Shown: positions 26,822 through 35,702 of the stretch, piece by piece
How positions within the stretch are numbered: position 1 is the stretch's first letter
How the letters are laid out: each line of letters begins with the position of its first letter
DNA from: Algivirga pacifica
Lineage (GTDB): Bacteria; Bacteroidota; Bacteroidia; Cytophagales; Flammeovirgaceae
Direction: 5' to 3'
NCBI RefSeq assembly: GCF_039543525.1
Contig: NZ_BAABJX010000020.1
Coordinates: forward strand, 271,284 to 335,283
DNA length: 64,000 nucleotides
The notes under the pieces: generated by a model
The model's database searches: none
Told to the model about the DNA's origin: nothing
Seen by the model: only the letters and a program-made list of their open reading frames with translations
Position numbers and translations under genes: made by a program

Positions 26822-27298
26822 TTAATAAGTCGGTCGATCATCCTTCCTTCCCCATTCCTCAAACACCTTCACCCCTTCTTCCCGCATTATCTGCTCAAAA
26901 GGAATTTTTCGATCTTCCATGGGCTTTTCTAGTTCTTTATAGATAAAACGATCATCGAATCCTGCCTGAGCGGCATCCCAATTATCACAGGCATAAAAAA
27001 CCTTGTCGGGTCTGGACCAATAAATCGCACCAAAACACATAGGACAAGGCTCAGTAGAGGTATAGATGATACACCCTTCTAGCTGATAACTATTCAACTT
27101 CTGACAAGCTTCCCGAATCACGACCATCTCAGCATGGGCAGTGGGGTCATTGGTACCTACAACCAGGTTATGTCCTTCTGCGATAATTTCGCCATCTTTT
27201 ACAATGACCGCTCCAAAAGGTCCTCCTCCGGGAGCTTCCACACCCTTTTGCGCCCATTGAATGGCTCTTTGCATAAATTGAATGTCTTGTTTCGTCAT
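26822..27298 (-). CDS. guaD: Guanine deaminase
   Basis: A 158-residue CDA-fold deaminase. Zinc site: HAEMVVIREA (His and catalytic Glu) and PCPMCFGAIYWSRP. The C-terminal AGFDDRFIYKEL and the following KPMEDRKIPFEQ are the hallmarks of the Bacillus GuaD type rather than TadA or cytosine deaminase. It hydrolyses guanine to xanthine and ammonia in purine salvage or catabolism; the ammonia would join the nitrogen pool. It stands alone, flanked by heptad-type repeats at both ends (26781-26821 runs up to the stop codon). Confidence 0.87.
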   Translation of the reverse strand: MTKQDIQFMQRAIQWAQKGVEAPGGGPFGAVIVKDGEIIAEGHNLVVGTNDPTAHAEMVVIREACQKLNSYQLEGCIIYTSTEPCPMCFGAIYWSRPDKVFYACDNWDAAQAGFDDRFIYKELEKPMEDRKIPFEQIMREEGVKVFEEWGRKDDRPTY

Positions 27299-27380
27299 AG
27301 GGGTTAGGGGTTAGGGATTCGTAATAAGTTAGTCAAATGACTTTACACTCTAATTAATTGAAAATTAATCATTAAAAATT

Positions 27381-27418
27381 AAAAAAGACCCACAGGAAAT
27401 TTATTACCTGCAGGCCTT
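27381..27418 (-). terminator. Terminator after the barrel protein gene
   Basis: An 11-bp stem with three G-T wobbles (AGGCCTGCAGG with CCTGTGGGTCT) followed by T6 on the minus strand, 34 bases past the stop at 27452. A heptad array (27348-27383) adjoins it. Confidence 0.7.
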
Positions 27419-27451
27419 TACACGACTCTGATCGTATCTTGTAATATATTC

Positions 27452-28312
27452 TTATAACGTAAAGAATACGCCTACAGAGTAAGCAGGACTAGCCATAATT
27501 AACCTTCCAAAGAAGACCGTGCTACTACTAGCCGATACGCCCCATTGCTCATTGATATGGTAAGCAATCTCAGGAGAAAAAGCCAGGTACTCTGCGTTGT
27601 TAGCAAAAAGACTTACGCCATCTGAAGCAGACAGTACCGATCCATTTTGAAAGGATTCAATGCCTGTAAAACGGGCAATGGCTGTCAGCTTGTTATTCAG
27701 GAAAGTTCCTCCTGTTTCAAATCCATAACGGAATTCATCGGAAAAACCTTGGGTACGGTTATTAAATCCGGCATAGGCAGACGCATAAAAATTAATCCCT
27801 GCCAACTGGAAGCTTCCTCCGGCATCCACCTTAATCATCTGGTTAAATTCTCCGTCTCCAGTTTGCAAGATACCTAAACCTCCGCGTCCGGTAACCCCTG
27901 TCGGTAACCCGAATAGCACACTGGCACTCATCACGATAGGCTTATCCCTGACTAAACCATACGTCAGACTAAGATCTACATCTCCAAAAGCATTCACTGC
28001 TTCTCCCGGAATAATCACCTCCCCCGTTGTTCCAGATATTGCATTATTATACAGGTTACGAACAAAGAAAGGTACGTAGGCCACAGCTGTCAGGCGATCG
28101 GTTAACCCATACTCCCCATATACTCCTGTACTATAAAAAGCAGTGGTAATATTAGGATCAATCATTCCTGCATCAGTAAAATGCTGATCTGCAACTACCC
28201 AATATTCAAATAATTTAAAGTATCCTTTTCCTTTGGGTTGCGGCCATGGACCTCCCGCCCAAACGGAAGTAAGTGTCATTAGAGACAATAGGAATGTTAT
28301 GCTATACTTCAT
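27452..28312 (-). CDS. Outer-membrane barrel protein (phenol-degradation MetA-like fold)
   Basis: A 286-residue exported protein: signal peptide ending SVWAGGPWPQPKGKGYFK, then about 12 amphipathic strands ending YSVGVFFTL. The pattern GVYGEYGLTDRLTAVAYVPF and SLTYGLV fits the putative MetA-pathway/transporter barrel family. No enzymatic motif. It lies 31 bases downstream of the DM13 lipoprotein gene on the same strand, so the two are probably one operon and may cooperate at the outer membrane. Confidence 0.65.
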   Translation of the reverse strand: MKYSITFLLSLMTLTSVWAGGPWPQPKGKGYFKLFEYWVVADQHFTDAGMIDPNITTAFYSTGVYGEYGLTDRLTAVAYVPFFVRNLYNNAISGTTGEVIIPGEAVNAFGDVDLSLTYGLVRDKPIVMSASVLFGLPTGVTGRGGLGILQTGDGEFNQMIKVDAGGSFQLAGINFYASAYAGFNNRTQGFSDEFRYGFETGGTFLNNKLTAIARFTGIESFQNGSVLSASDGVSLFANNAEYLAFSPEIAYHINEQWGVSASSSTVFFGRLIMASPAYSVGVFFTL

Positions 28313-28343
28313 GATATTTGCTTGTTGATATGGCTTATAAAAA

Positions 28344-29024
28344 TTAATCGATCAGACCGTCTCCCACCTTTACATTAAAAGGCACACAGTAATACAGAAG
28401 ATATTCATAGGTTCCTACCTCCACATTGGGAACAAAATAGGAATGCGCACCACTAAATATCTCTACCGATCCTATCTCATAAGCACCGGCAGTTGTCGTT
28501 GGGTTATTGGTCAGGAACAAGACCAGATCAGGCAAGGCCTCCGAAGCCTTATAGGTATCGTCAAACGTAATTCTTATGCCTCCATTCTCTCCTACTACGG
28601 TAAAATTCCCTTGTAGAATATAACTACTCGTTGAGCGTAACTGCCCTCCTTTGTCCGCACCACTCACGCCATCCTCTAGATCTTCACTAATGTGTAATGT
28701 CATCGTATCGGTCACCATTCGATCACTCATAGGCACATGTGCCACAATATAGGTATCTCCTACTGCAATCCCCTCCAAGGTTCCTTCTTGATCCACAGTC
28801 ACCAGATTCTCATCAGCACTTTCCCAAGCAATCTCTCTTTCTTCTTCTATGCCTATATTATTAAGAAAAGAGGCATTGAGTTGATAGGTAACTCCTACCT
28901 GAAGGGAATCAATTGGATTTTCGATCGTCACTACCTCATCGACACGATCGTCGATGATATCATCTCCTATACAACCTCCCAGTAATGCAAGTAGGGTGAA
29001 CCCTAGCGTATAGCGAAGCATCAT
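28344..29024 (-). CDS. Lipoprotein with Ig-like (Big2) and DM13 domains
   Basis: A 226-residue lipoprotein: lipobox LALLGGC with Cys18 or so as lipidated residue. Residues about 35-115 form a Big_2-like Ig fold (WESADENLVTVDQEGTLEGIAVGDTYI). Residues about 130-226 fit a DM13 domain: LQGNFTVVGENGGIRITFDD, LPDLVLFLTNN and the closing YLLYYCVPFNVKVGDG with its conserved cysteine. DM13 domains are proposed redox or ligand-binding modules of the cell surface. First gene of an apparent two-gene operon with the barrel protein. Confidence 0.72.
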   Translation of the reverse strand: MMLRYTLGFTLLALLGGCIGDDIIDDRVDEVVTIENPIDSLQVGVTYQLNASFLNNIGIEEEREIAWESADENLVTVDQEGTLEGIAVGDTYIVAHVPMSDRMVTDTMTLHISEDLEDGVSGADKGGQLRSTSSYILQGNFTVVGENGGIRITFDDTYKASEALPDLVLFLTNNPTTTAGAYEIGSVEIFSGAHSYFVPNVEVGTYEYLLYYCVPFNVKVGDGLID

Positions 29025-29140
29025 TTTTTTAATGGTTTTAAAGAAAAAATAAAATTCTGCATTAGATGCAGCTTAACGAAGATTAAAACCATGTATACAG
29101 AAGATTGTTTTGAAAAAAGAGATTTTAGTAGGGTTATCAG

Positions 29141-29875
29141 TTATCGATACTCCGGATTTTCAAACTCCCAACGTGTTCCATCTTCCCAATCCTTTCTTGA
29201 ATTACCATAGGCGGAATATCCTCCATTGGCCTTCAACATTGCTGCTAAATGCAATAAATTATACGTCATAAATGTCGTATTACGATTGGTAAACTCACTA
29301 TCAAAACCAACGGGCTGCTCCAATTTTTCTCCCTTCCACTCTTGATCGCCATAACTTGGTCCCGGTCCTACCTCTCCGATCCACCCACAGTCAGCTTGTG
29401 GAGGAATGGAATATCCAATATGCTGTAATGCATAGAGTATCCCCATAGCACAATGCTTCACACCATCTTCATTTCCGGTCACTACACATCCCCCTACCTT
29501 ACCGTAGTAGACATATTGCCCTTTATCATTCATTTTAGCACTCATGGAGTAAAGTCGTTCAATCAGCTTTTGAGCTACGGAAGATTTCTCTCCCAACCAA
29601 ATCGGTGTTCCTACCACCAATATATCTGCAGCAATAATTTTTTGGTATAACTCTGGCCACTCATCTTTTTCCCAGCCATATTCTGTCATATCAGGATATA
29701 TCCCATTGGCTACTTCGTGGTCTATCAACCTGATGGTTTCCACTGCTACTCCTTCTTTTTTCATAATATGCTGAGCCACCTCCATTAGGGTTGATGTGTG
29801 ACTAGTGGCTGGAGATTTCTTGAGGGTACAATTGACAAAGATTGCTTTCAGGTTTTTAAAGCTTGGCTTGTTCAT
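29141..29875 (-). CDS. Flavodoxin-family NAD(P)H-dependent oxidoreductase
   Basis: A 244-residue flavodoxin-fold protein. The FMN phosphate loop is near the N-terminus (VNCTLKKSPATSHTSTLME), then ADILVVGTPIWLGEKSS, the isoalloxazine contact typical of the NADPH-dependent FMN reductase group, and VVTGNEDGVKHCAMGILYAL. It probably reduces quinones, flavins or disulfides; substrate unknown. Single gene, divergent from the cupin gene downstream of its start (141-bp gap). Confidence 0.8.
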   Translation of the reverse strand: MNKPSFKNLKAIFVNCTLKKSPATSHTSTLMEVAQHIMKKEGVAVETIRLIDHEVANGIYPDMTEYGWEKDEWPELYQKIIAADILVVGTPIWLGEKSSVAQKLIERLYSMSAKMNDKGQYVYYGKVGGCVVTGNEDGVKHCAMGILYALQHIGYSIPPQADCGWIGEVGPGPSYGDQEWKGEKLEQPVGFDSEFTNRNTTFMTYNLLHLAAMLKANGGYSAYGNSRKDWEDGTRWEFENPEYR

Positions 29876-30015
29876 GTATTAGGGTATTTCATTGAGGTTT
29901 TTCTACATCCTAAAATAGAAAAAATGAAGCCACTTCTTTAATCATCAAGAATAAATCCGTAAACTATTATTCGTTAGCAACAAGCACATATACCTTTAAC
30001 CTACTTCCCATTTTC

Positions 30016-30456
30016 ATGAGCTCCAAAGAAAAAATCATTCGTCAACGAGAAGGTAAAGCACTCAACGTAATAGGTGACCACATTACCATCAAACTAACAG
30101 GAAAAGATACCAATGGCCTTTTCACCTTGGTCGAGCAAAATAATCCTCCTGGAACAGTGGTTCCTCCCCATATACATACTCGGGAAGATGAAGTGTTTCA
30201 GGTCATCGAAGGAATGGTAGAATTTCATTTTGAGGAGCAAATCCATGTACTTCAAAGTGGCGACAGTATCTTTCTGCCTAGAAATCACATGCACTTTTTT
30301 AAGGTTTTGGGGGAGCAACCTGCCAAGGTAAGTTTAAGTATTTTCCCTGCCGGAATTGAAGACATGTTTGAAGAATTAGCAACACTCCCTGAAGGCCCTC
30401 CTGATATCGAGAAAGTTAAGGGGATTTGTAGTCGTTATGGCGTAAGTATCCTATAA
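30016..30456 (+). CDS. Cupin-domain protein
   Basis: A 146-residue single-cupin protein. Metal-binding motif 1 is PPHIHTREDEVFQVIEG (two His, Glu) and motif 2 is GDSIFLPRNHMHFFK, with the third His present. Such cupins serve as quercetinase-like dioxygenases, isomerases or sensors; the substrate is unknown. Its stop lies eight bases before the stop of the convergent histidine kinase. Confidence 0.82.
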   Translation: MSSKEKIIRQREGKALNVIGDHITIKLTGKDTNGLFTLVEQNNPPGTVVPPHIHTREDEVFQVIEGMVEFHFEEQIHVLQSGDSIFLPRNHMHFFKVLGEQPAKVSLSIFPAGIEDMFEELATLPEGPPDIEKVKGICSRYGVSIL

Positions 30457-30464
30457 CAGAAAAG

Positions 30465-31790
30465 CTAAGAGCTTGACTGAACAATCAATTTTGGGACTTC
30501 AACTCCCTTGTCTACCTTAACTTTAGGAATAGTAAAAGAAAACCTACTTCCTTCATTTAAGGTAGACTCCACCCAAATCCTGCCATTATGAGTCTCTACT
30601 ATTTTTTTGCAAAAGGCTAATCCTATTCCATGGCCTTCATAGTCTGATTTTAAGTGAAGTTTATCAAACATTCTGAATATTCTACCCTTCACATCTTCTT
30701 GTATGCCAATTCCATTGTCCTCGACACAAAACTCCCAACATGTAGGATGCTCCTGATGGGTGATTTGAATTTGAGGTATGCTCCCTTCTTCTTGAAACTT
30801 AATCCCATTAACAATCAGGTTTTGGAATACTTGCTTTATAATCGGTAAGCATGTAACCACCGGTAAGTTACTCATTTGAAAATCAACTTGTTTTGTTTTT
30901 AACAAATCACTCAAGTCTACCTCTATCTCATTTACTACCTCCTGAATATCTAACTTTTCAAACGTTTTATTTTCTCCTAATTTTGAATATTCCAACAGCC
31001 CTCTGATCATAGCTTGCATTCTATCTATGGCATCATAAATAAACTGAAAATAGATATTCAACTCTTTATCGCCAGTATCATAATACTCATCATTAATAAT
31101 TTCGACAAAGCTTTTAACCGTTCGTAGCGGTTCATTCAAATCATGGGATGCCAAGTAGGCAAAATGCTCTAGTTCTTGGTTTTTATCTTCTAACAACTCC
31201 GTTTTCACTTCATTTTGATAGATATGGTATTTCGACTCTTTATCAAATAAGTAGAATAATAAGAAGAACACTAAAAACAACATGATATCATTCGTCAAAC
31301 AGATGCTTTCACTCGTTGCTTCATCAAACTTGATCATGGGATCAAATTGATTGGTATGCCAGCTCAAGTAGATAAATAGTAAAAAAGAAAGCAGAGCGAG
31401 GGAGTACTTGAATAACTTGAACTTATAATGAAACAGTAGATTGGGAATGATTAAAGCAGGAAACAGAAAAAATTGTATATGGAGTGAAGGCCCAAAGATA
31501 ATCACAAAAAGTAGCGTATTGATATTGACTACAAAGATGATAAATACTTGCGCCAATCGTAGTTGACCGAAACCATTAAAAAGTAAAGGTAAGAATGGAC
31601 ACGATATGATATAAATAGAAGCTATCGCTGTAAAAAAAGATAGGTCTACCCATAAAATATACAATGCAATGACAATCACCGGTGAGATGACAAGGGTCAA
31701 GCTATTAACTAGTCGAACTCTTTTTACTGTCTCCAAATCTTCGTGGTATTCGGTACCAAGATAAATTATCTTATTCAATAGGTTTTTCAT
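30465..31790 (-). CDS. Membrane sensor histidine kinase
   Basis: A 441-residue kinase: about six N-terminal TM helices (1-190) with almost no extracellular loop, a short coiled coil, HisKA with phospho-His in LEHFAYLASHDLNEPLRT, and HATPase_c with N box (KQVFQNLIVNGIKF), G1 (VEDNGIGIQ) and G2 (GHGIGLAFCKKI). The NEPLR motif is the phytochrome-like/light-kinase branch. No response regulator is adjacent, so it is an orphan here. Likely senses a membrane-associated signal. The ATG at 31790 is chosen over a TTG three codons upstream. Confidence 0.9.
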   Translation of the reverse strand: MKNLLNKIIYLGTEYHEDLETVKRVRLVNSLTLVISPVIVIALYILWVDLSFFTAIASIYIISCPFLPLLFNGFGQLRLAQVFIIFVVNINTLLFVIIFGPSLHIQFFLFPALIIPNLLFHYKFKLFKYSLALLSFLLFIYLSWHTNQFDPMIKFDEATSESICLTNDIMLFLVFFLLFYLFDKESKYHIYQNEVKTELLEDKNQELEHFAYLASHDLNEPLRTVKSFVEIINDEYYDTGDKELNIYFQFIYDAIDRMQAMIRGLLEYSKLGENKTFEKLDIQEVVNEIEVDLSDLLKTKQVDFQMSNLPVVTCLPIIKQVFQNLIVNGIKFQEEGSIPQIQITHQEHPTCWEFCVEDNGIGIQEDVKGRIFRMFDKLHLKSDYEGHGIGLAFCKKIVETHNGRIWVESTLNEGSRFSFTIPKVKVDKGVEVPKLIVQSSS

Positions 31791-32076
31791 AAATGTCAAT
31801 CAGAGAAAGTAAATACCGTTCTAGAGAAAAAGAAGTTTGGTTATAAAAGACTACTGTTGCTAATACTATAGACTCTTTACAGGAATTATCTCTATAAATC
31901 TGCCCTTTATATTCGACATACACAATTTATTATGAGATTTTTAACTGTTCTTGAAATCCTGCAAGGACGCTACTAAAGCTCTTGCAAAATGTACCTCTAC
32001 GCTATAGGCCTTTACTTGGGTTTGTCATCACGATCTGCATTTATTTCACCGATTCTCCGACTGGCATTCTATTTTT

Positions 32077-32132
32077 TTGAGCGTGGACGCTCAAATTATG
32101 GTATGGATCGAAGCGGGGACGCTTCGACCAGT
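32077..32132. repeat. GGACGC-type double hairpin, copy 1
   Basis: TTGAGCG-TGGA-CGCTCAA (32077-32094) followed by a second hairpin TCGAAGCGGGGACGCTTCGA (32108-32127) and CCAGT. Same order as at 35.58 kb. The rest of the 374-bp gap (31791-32164) is without visible features. Confidence 0.8.
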
Positions 32133-32164
32133 AAGTGCTTGAGTGGCTGCTTTACTTATGAGCC

Positions 32165-32629
32165 TTATTTCAAGTACACTACTCCATATTTCTCTTCTAT
32201 GAGCTCCAGATCAAAGTTTCCGGATTCCACCTGTTTACTCGTTTCCGCCATAAAGTCCTCTGCCCAATCTCCTGGAAAAATATAGCTGATAATCTGCGCC
32301 TCTGTATCTCCTATGTTTTTTATGTAATGTGAAGTCCCTCTCGGACAATGAATGGTATCTCCTGCTTCTACTTTGGCCATTTCATCACCAATTTTAACTT
32401 CAAGATATCCCTTAATAATATGAAATGTCTGGTCTTCCCATTTGTGGTAATGTTCTGGAACAAAGCCTTCTGGTGCAATAACTCCATCAGATATAATATA
32501 CTCTGAATTGGTTGCTTCCTTGCTCACAACGATTCCGGTATACTCTTTATCATTCATCCAATACTTCTTTCCTGCTCCAAATTTCTGAATGATTACTTTC
32601 TTATTGGAAGAGGTGATTCGTTTGTTCAT
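32165..32629 (-). CDS. Cupin-domain protein
   Basis: A 154-residue cupin with motif 1 PEHYHKWEDQTFHIIKG and motif 2 GDTIHCPRGTSHYIKN, so the His/Glu/His metal ligands are intact. The N-terminal 50 residues (KYWMNDKEYTGIVVSKEAT) form an additional beta segment. Function unknown; it differs from the other cupin at 30.0 kb beyond the core. It has its own short divergent promoter region with the DUF3592 gene. Confidence 0.8.
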   Translation of the reverse strand: MNKRITSSNKKVIIQKFGAGKKYWMNDKEYTGIVVSKEATNSEYIISDGVIAPEGFVPEHYHKWEDQTFHIIKGYLEVKIGDEMAKVEAGDTIHCPRGTSHYIKNIGDTEAQIISYIFPGDWAEDFMAETSKQVESGNFDLELIEEKYGVVYLK

Positions 32630-32719
32630 CTTTCTATACTATTTTTAATTTTAATACAACCCGTATATTTTAATTTCGTATCTATTGAAAAGCTAAACAA
32701 CTCAAAACACTTTTTCAAT

Positions 32720-33127
32720 ATGATACTACTCACAGCACTTGCTTTCATCACACTTTTTTATTTCATCATCAATCACCTTCGAAATACACATAGAAAAAGT
32801 AAATATGTACCTGTAGAAGCTACGGTAATCGTGCAAACAATGGGAGGTGTGGATACAGATGGACACCCTGGTGCAGATGTTTATGTACCTCTACCTTATG
32901 TTCGGTTTACTGATTTGGAAGGAGAAGTTTATGAGATGCTTTTAAAGGAGTCTCCTAAATACCGGTATAAAAAGGGGGATATTATCACGTTTTTTTACAA
33001 CCCATACAATATCAATGACCATACATTTCGGGTTACTGAAAGGTGGAGTCCTACTGTTTTTGCAGCCTCTATTGTTTCTTTTTTGATTTCCTGTGTTTTA
33101 CTGATGATATTAGTACATACAATTTGA
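32720..33127 (+). CDS. DUF3592-family membrane protein
   Basis: A 135-residue protein with a TM helix at each end (about 2-17 and 110-133) and a beta-rich domain between them, including VEATVIVQTMG, YVPLPYVRFTDLEGEVYEM and KGDIITFFYNPYNIND. This is the typical DUF3592 arrangement: two helices anchoring a small extracytoplasmic beta domain. Function unknown. Confidence 0.75.
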   Translation: MILLTALAFITLFYFIINHLRNTHRKSKYVPVEATVIVQTMGGVDTDGHPGADVYVPLPYVRFTDLEGEVYEMLLKESPKYRYKKGDIITFFYNPYNINDHTFRVTERWSPTVFAASIVSFLISCVLLMILVHTI

Positions 33128-33192
33128 CCACATCAATAGACCTCTTGTAACTTACGCTCCCTAAAAGTCATTATTTCCTTATATTGTTATTT

Positions 33193-33224
33193 CAATGGGC
33201 AATAGCATTATAATGCTACGACCC
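33193..33224. promoter_or_regulatory. Imperfect hairpin with 16-bp perfect palindrome
   Basis: TAGCATTATAATGCTA (33203-33218) is a perfect palindrome flanked by GGG/CCC. It lies 43 bases before the ydeP-like start. It may be an operator or a diverged member of the GCTACGACC hairpin family (right side reads GCTACGACCCAG). Confidence 0.45.
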
Positions 33225-33261
33225 AGCATACTTTTTAACCCTTCACCAATAAGCAAACTTT

Positions 33262-35517
33262 ATGTCTGAGCATCACAAGAAACTAAAGATCAAAACACCA
33301 CCCCATGCCGCTGCTGGTCTCAAAGGGGTAACTGCTGCCGTCTCTATGGTCAATAAGGCCATGGGGATTCCCAAGGCTTTTAAGATACTATCTCATTTGA
33401 ATCAAAAAGATGGCATCGACTGTCCGGGTTGTGCCTGGCCAGATCCAGAAAAGCGCTCCAAATTGGGGGAGTTCTGCGAGAATGGTGTTAAGGCCATTGC
33501 AGAGGAAGCGATGGATAAAAAAGCGGGTGCTCCCTTTTTCACTCAATATAGTGTGGATGAGCTGCTGCAAAAAGATGATTACTGGCTAGGGCAACAAGGA
33601 AGACTTACCCAGCCGATGGTCATCCGACAAGGGCAAACGCACTATGAACCGATCGCATGGGAGGAAGCTTTTGAGCTACTTGGGTCTTCCCTAAATGCCT
33701 TACCTTCTCCAGATGATGCCATCTTCTATACCTCAGGCCGTACCAGCAATGAGGCTGCCTTTCTCTATCAGCTTTTTGTACGGATGTTTGGCACCAACAA
33801 CCTTCCGGACTGTTCCAATATGTGTCATGAGTCCAGTGGTGTTGCTTTGGGGCATACCTTGGGGATAGGCAAAGGGTCTGTGTTGATGGAGGACTTTTAT
33901 AAAGCAGAGGTGATTCTAATTATGGGACAAAATCCAGGTACCAACCATCCTCGCATGCTCACCGCTCTGGAAAAAGCGAAAAAGCATGGCGCTAAGATTG
34001 TCACCATTAATCCTTTGAAGGAGGTTGGACTCGTACAGTTCAAAAACCCTCAGTCGCCTTCCGGCATGCTTGGTAAAGGGACACACTTGACCGATCTTTA
34101 TCTTCAAATTCGTATCAATGAAGATGTGGCTTTACTGAAAGCCATTATGATCAAGCTATTGGAGATTGCGGAAGATAAGCCGGATGTCCTTGACGAACAT
34201 TTCATTGAGACCCAAACCATAGGCTTTCAGGCATTAAAAGAACATTTATCCCATTTAGATTTTAACACCTTAGTGGAGCGTACAGGGCTTTCTGAAAAGG
34301 ATGTGCTAGAACTTGTGCGCCTCTTGGCTAATCATAACAAGATTATTGCCTGCTGGGCAATGGGACTAACGCAACATGTCAATGCCGTAGACAATATTCA
34401 GGAAGTGGTCAATCTTCTTCTACTAAAGGGTAGTATCGGAAAAGAAGGTGCTGGTACCTGCCCCGTCCGAGGACACAGCAATGTACAAGGCGACCGCACC
34501 ATGGGCATCCACGAACGTCCATCCAAGGCTTTACTTGATAAACTGGCTAGCTCTTTTGGGTTTGAGCCTCCTCGTGAAGCCGGATATAATGTGGTAGAAG
34601 CCATAGAAGCCATGTACAAGGAAAAAGGAAAAGTGTTTTTTGCATTAGGGGGGAATTTTCTTCCTGCTGCACCAGATACACATTATACCGCAGAGGCTTT
34701 ACGCAACTGCTCCCTGACGGTGCATGTCTCTACCAAACTCAATCGATCACATCTGGTACACGGAAAAGTGGGGCTTATTCTGCCTACCCTTGGGCGCACC
34801 GACCGCCATATTCAAAAATCAGGAGAGCAATTTGTCACCGTAGAAAACTCCATGGGTATTGTACACACTTCCCACGGTATGATTCGTCCTTCGTCCAAAG
34901 ACCTTATGAGCGAACCGGAAATTGTCGCTCGCATGGCTGCCGCGACCTTACCAAACTCCAACATCAATTGGCTTTATTTAATTGAAGATTACAGCCGTAT
35001 ACGGGAATTGATTGAGAAAACCATTGCCGGTTTTGAGGGATACAATGAAAAGTTGAATAAGAATCACGGTTTCGAACTCCCAAATGGAGCTAGAAAAGGG
35101 ATTTTCAATACCCACAATCAAAAAGCCAATTTCACCATCAACCGAACATCAAGCATTGAGTTAGAGCAAGATGAGTTCTTGATGATGACCATTCGTAGCC
35201 ACGACCAGTTCAACACCACTATTTACGGGATGGATGATCGCTACAGAGGTATTTTCAATGGAAGAAAGGTCATTTTTATGCATCCAGAGGATATGGCTGC
35301 TAAGGGCCTTAAGCAAGAGGATCGTGTCACTATTAGCAGTCGCTATGATGGCCTTATTAGAAAAGTGGAAGGATTTAAGGTGGTCTCCTATGATATTCCT
35401 CGAGGATGTGTGGCTACTTACTTTCCGGAAGCCAATCCTTTGGTTCCCTTGCATCTGCATGCAGATCGGAGCCATACGCCTGCTTCTAAGTCAGTGAAGG
35501 TTAAAATTGAGTTATGA
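33262..35517 (+). CDS. FdhF/YdeP-family molybdopterin oxidoreductase
   Basis: A 751-residue member of the FdhF/YdeP branch. Marks: DCPGCAWPDP near residue 52, DCSNMCHESSGVALGH, ILIMGQNPGTNHPRM and the molybdopterin dinucleotide-binding C-terminal domain starting LMMTIRSHDQFNTTIYGMDDRYRG. The N-terminus lacks the four-cysteine [4Fe-4S] motif of true formate dehydrogenase but retains CxxC. The YdeP family is linked to acid resistance in Escherichia coli; the substrate is unknown. Molybdopterin sulfuration by FdhD would be needed; no fdhD gene is adjacent. Confidence 0.9.
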   Translation: MSEHHKKLKIKTPPHAAAGLKGVTAAVSMVNKAMGIPKAFKILSHLNQKDGIDCPGCAWPDPEKRSKLGEFCENGVKAIAEEAMDKKAGAPFFTQYSVDELLQKDDYWLGQQGRLTQPMVIRQGQTHYEPIAWEEAFELLGSSLNALPSPDDAIFYTSGRTSNEAAFLYQLFVRMFGTNNLPDCSNMCHESSGVALGHTLGIGKGSVLMEDFYKAEVILIMGQNPGTNHPRMLTALEKAKKHGAKIVTINPLKEVGLVQFKNPQSPSGMLGKGTHLTDLYLQIRINEDVALLKAIMIKLLEIAEDKPDVLDEHFIETQTIGFQALKEHLSHLDFNTLVERTGLSEKDVLELVRLLANHNKIIACWAMGLTQHVNAVDNIQEVVNLLLLKGSIGKEGAGTCPVRGHSNVQGDRTMGIHERPSKALLDKLASSFGFEPPREAGYNVVEAIEAMYKEKGKVFFALGGNFLPAAPDTHYTAEALRNCSLTVHVSTKLNRSHLVHGKVGLILPTLGRTDRHIQKSGEQFVTVENSMGIVHTSHGMIRPSSKDLMSEPEIVARMAAATLPNSNINWLYLIEDYSRIRELIEKTIAGFEGYNEKLNKNHGFELPNGARKGIFNTHNQKANFTINRTSSIELEQDEFLMMTIRSHDQFNTTIYGMDDRYRGIFNGRKVIFMHPEDMAAKGLKQEDRVTISSRYDGLIRKVEGFKVVSYDIPRGCVATYFPEANPLVPLHLHADRSHTPASKSVKVKIEL

Positions 35518-35580
35518 GTGGCTTTGTTGCAACGAGCCTATACTAACGCTGATCGTAGAATTAGCTTCACAAACGGGTAA

Positions 35581-35637
35581 GTTGAGCGAGGACGCTCAAC
35601 TTATGTATATGGTCGTAGCGTGGACGCTACGACCAGT
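35581..35637. repeat. GGACGC-type double hairpin, copy 2
   Basis: Hairpin 1: GTTGAGCG, loop AGGA, complement (35581-35600). Hairpin 2: GGTCGTAGCG, loop TGGA, complement (35611-35634), then AGT. Located between two convergent genes, with a short heptad tail (ACTCATA twice) at about 35673-35690. Confidence 0.85.
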
Positions 35638-35702
35638 TCTAGTTGACCACTAATCATCGACCAGCGTTAGTATTAAAACTCATAACTCATAACTTAAATA
35701 CG

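Noticed and set aside
31989..32285. 98-codon plus-strand open frame before and into the cupin gene
   Set aside because: It runs through a hairpin repeat and antisense to the cupin; no protein-like pattern.
33262..35517. Annotating the molybdopterin enzyme as formate dehydrogenase
   Set aside because: The [4Fe-4S] cysteine set and Sec/Cys site of formate dehydrogenase are missing; the CPGCAWPDP motif places it with YdeP.
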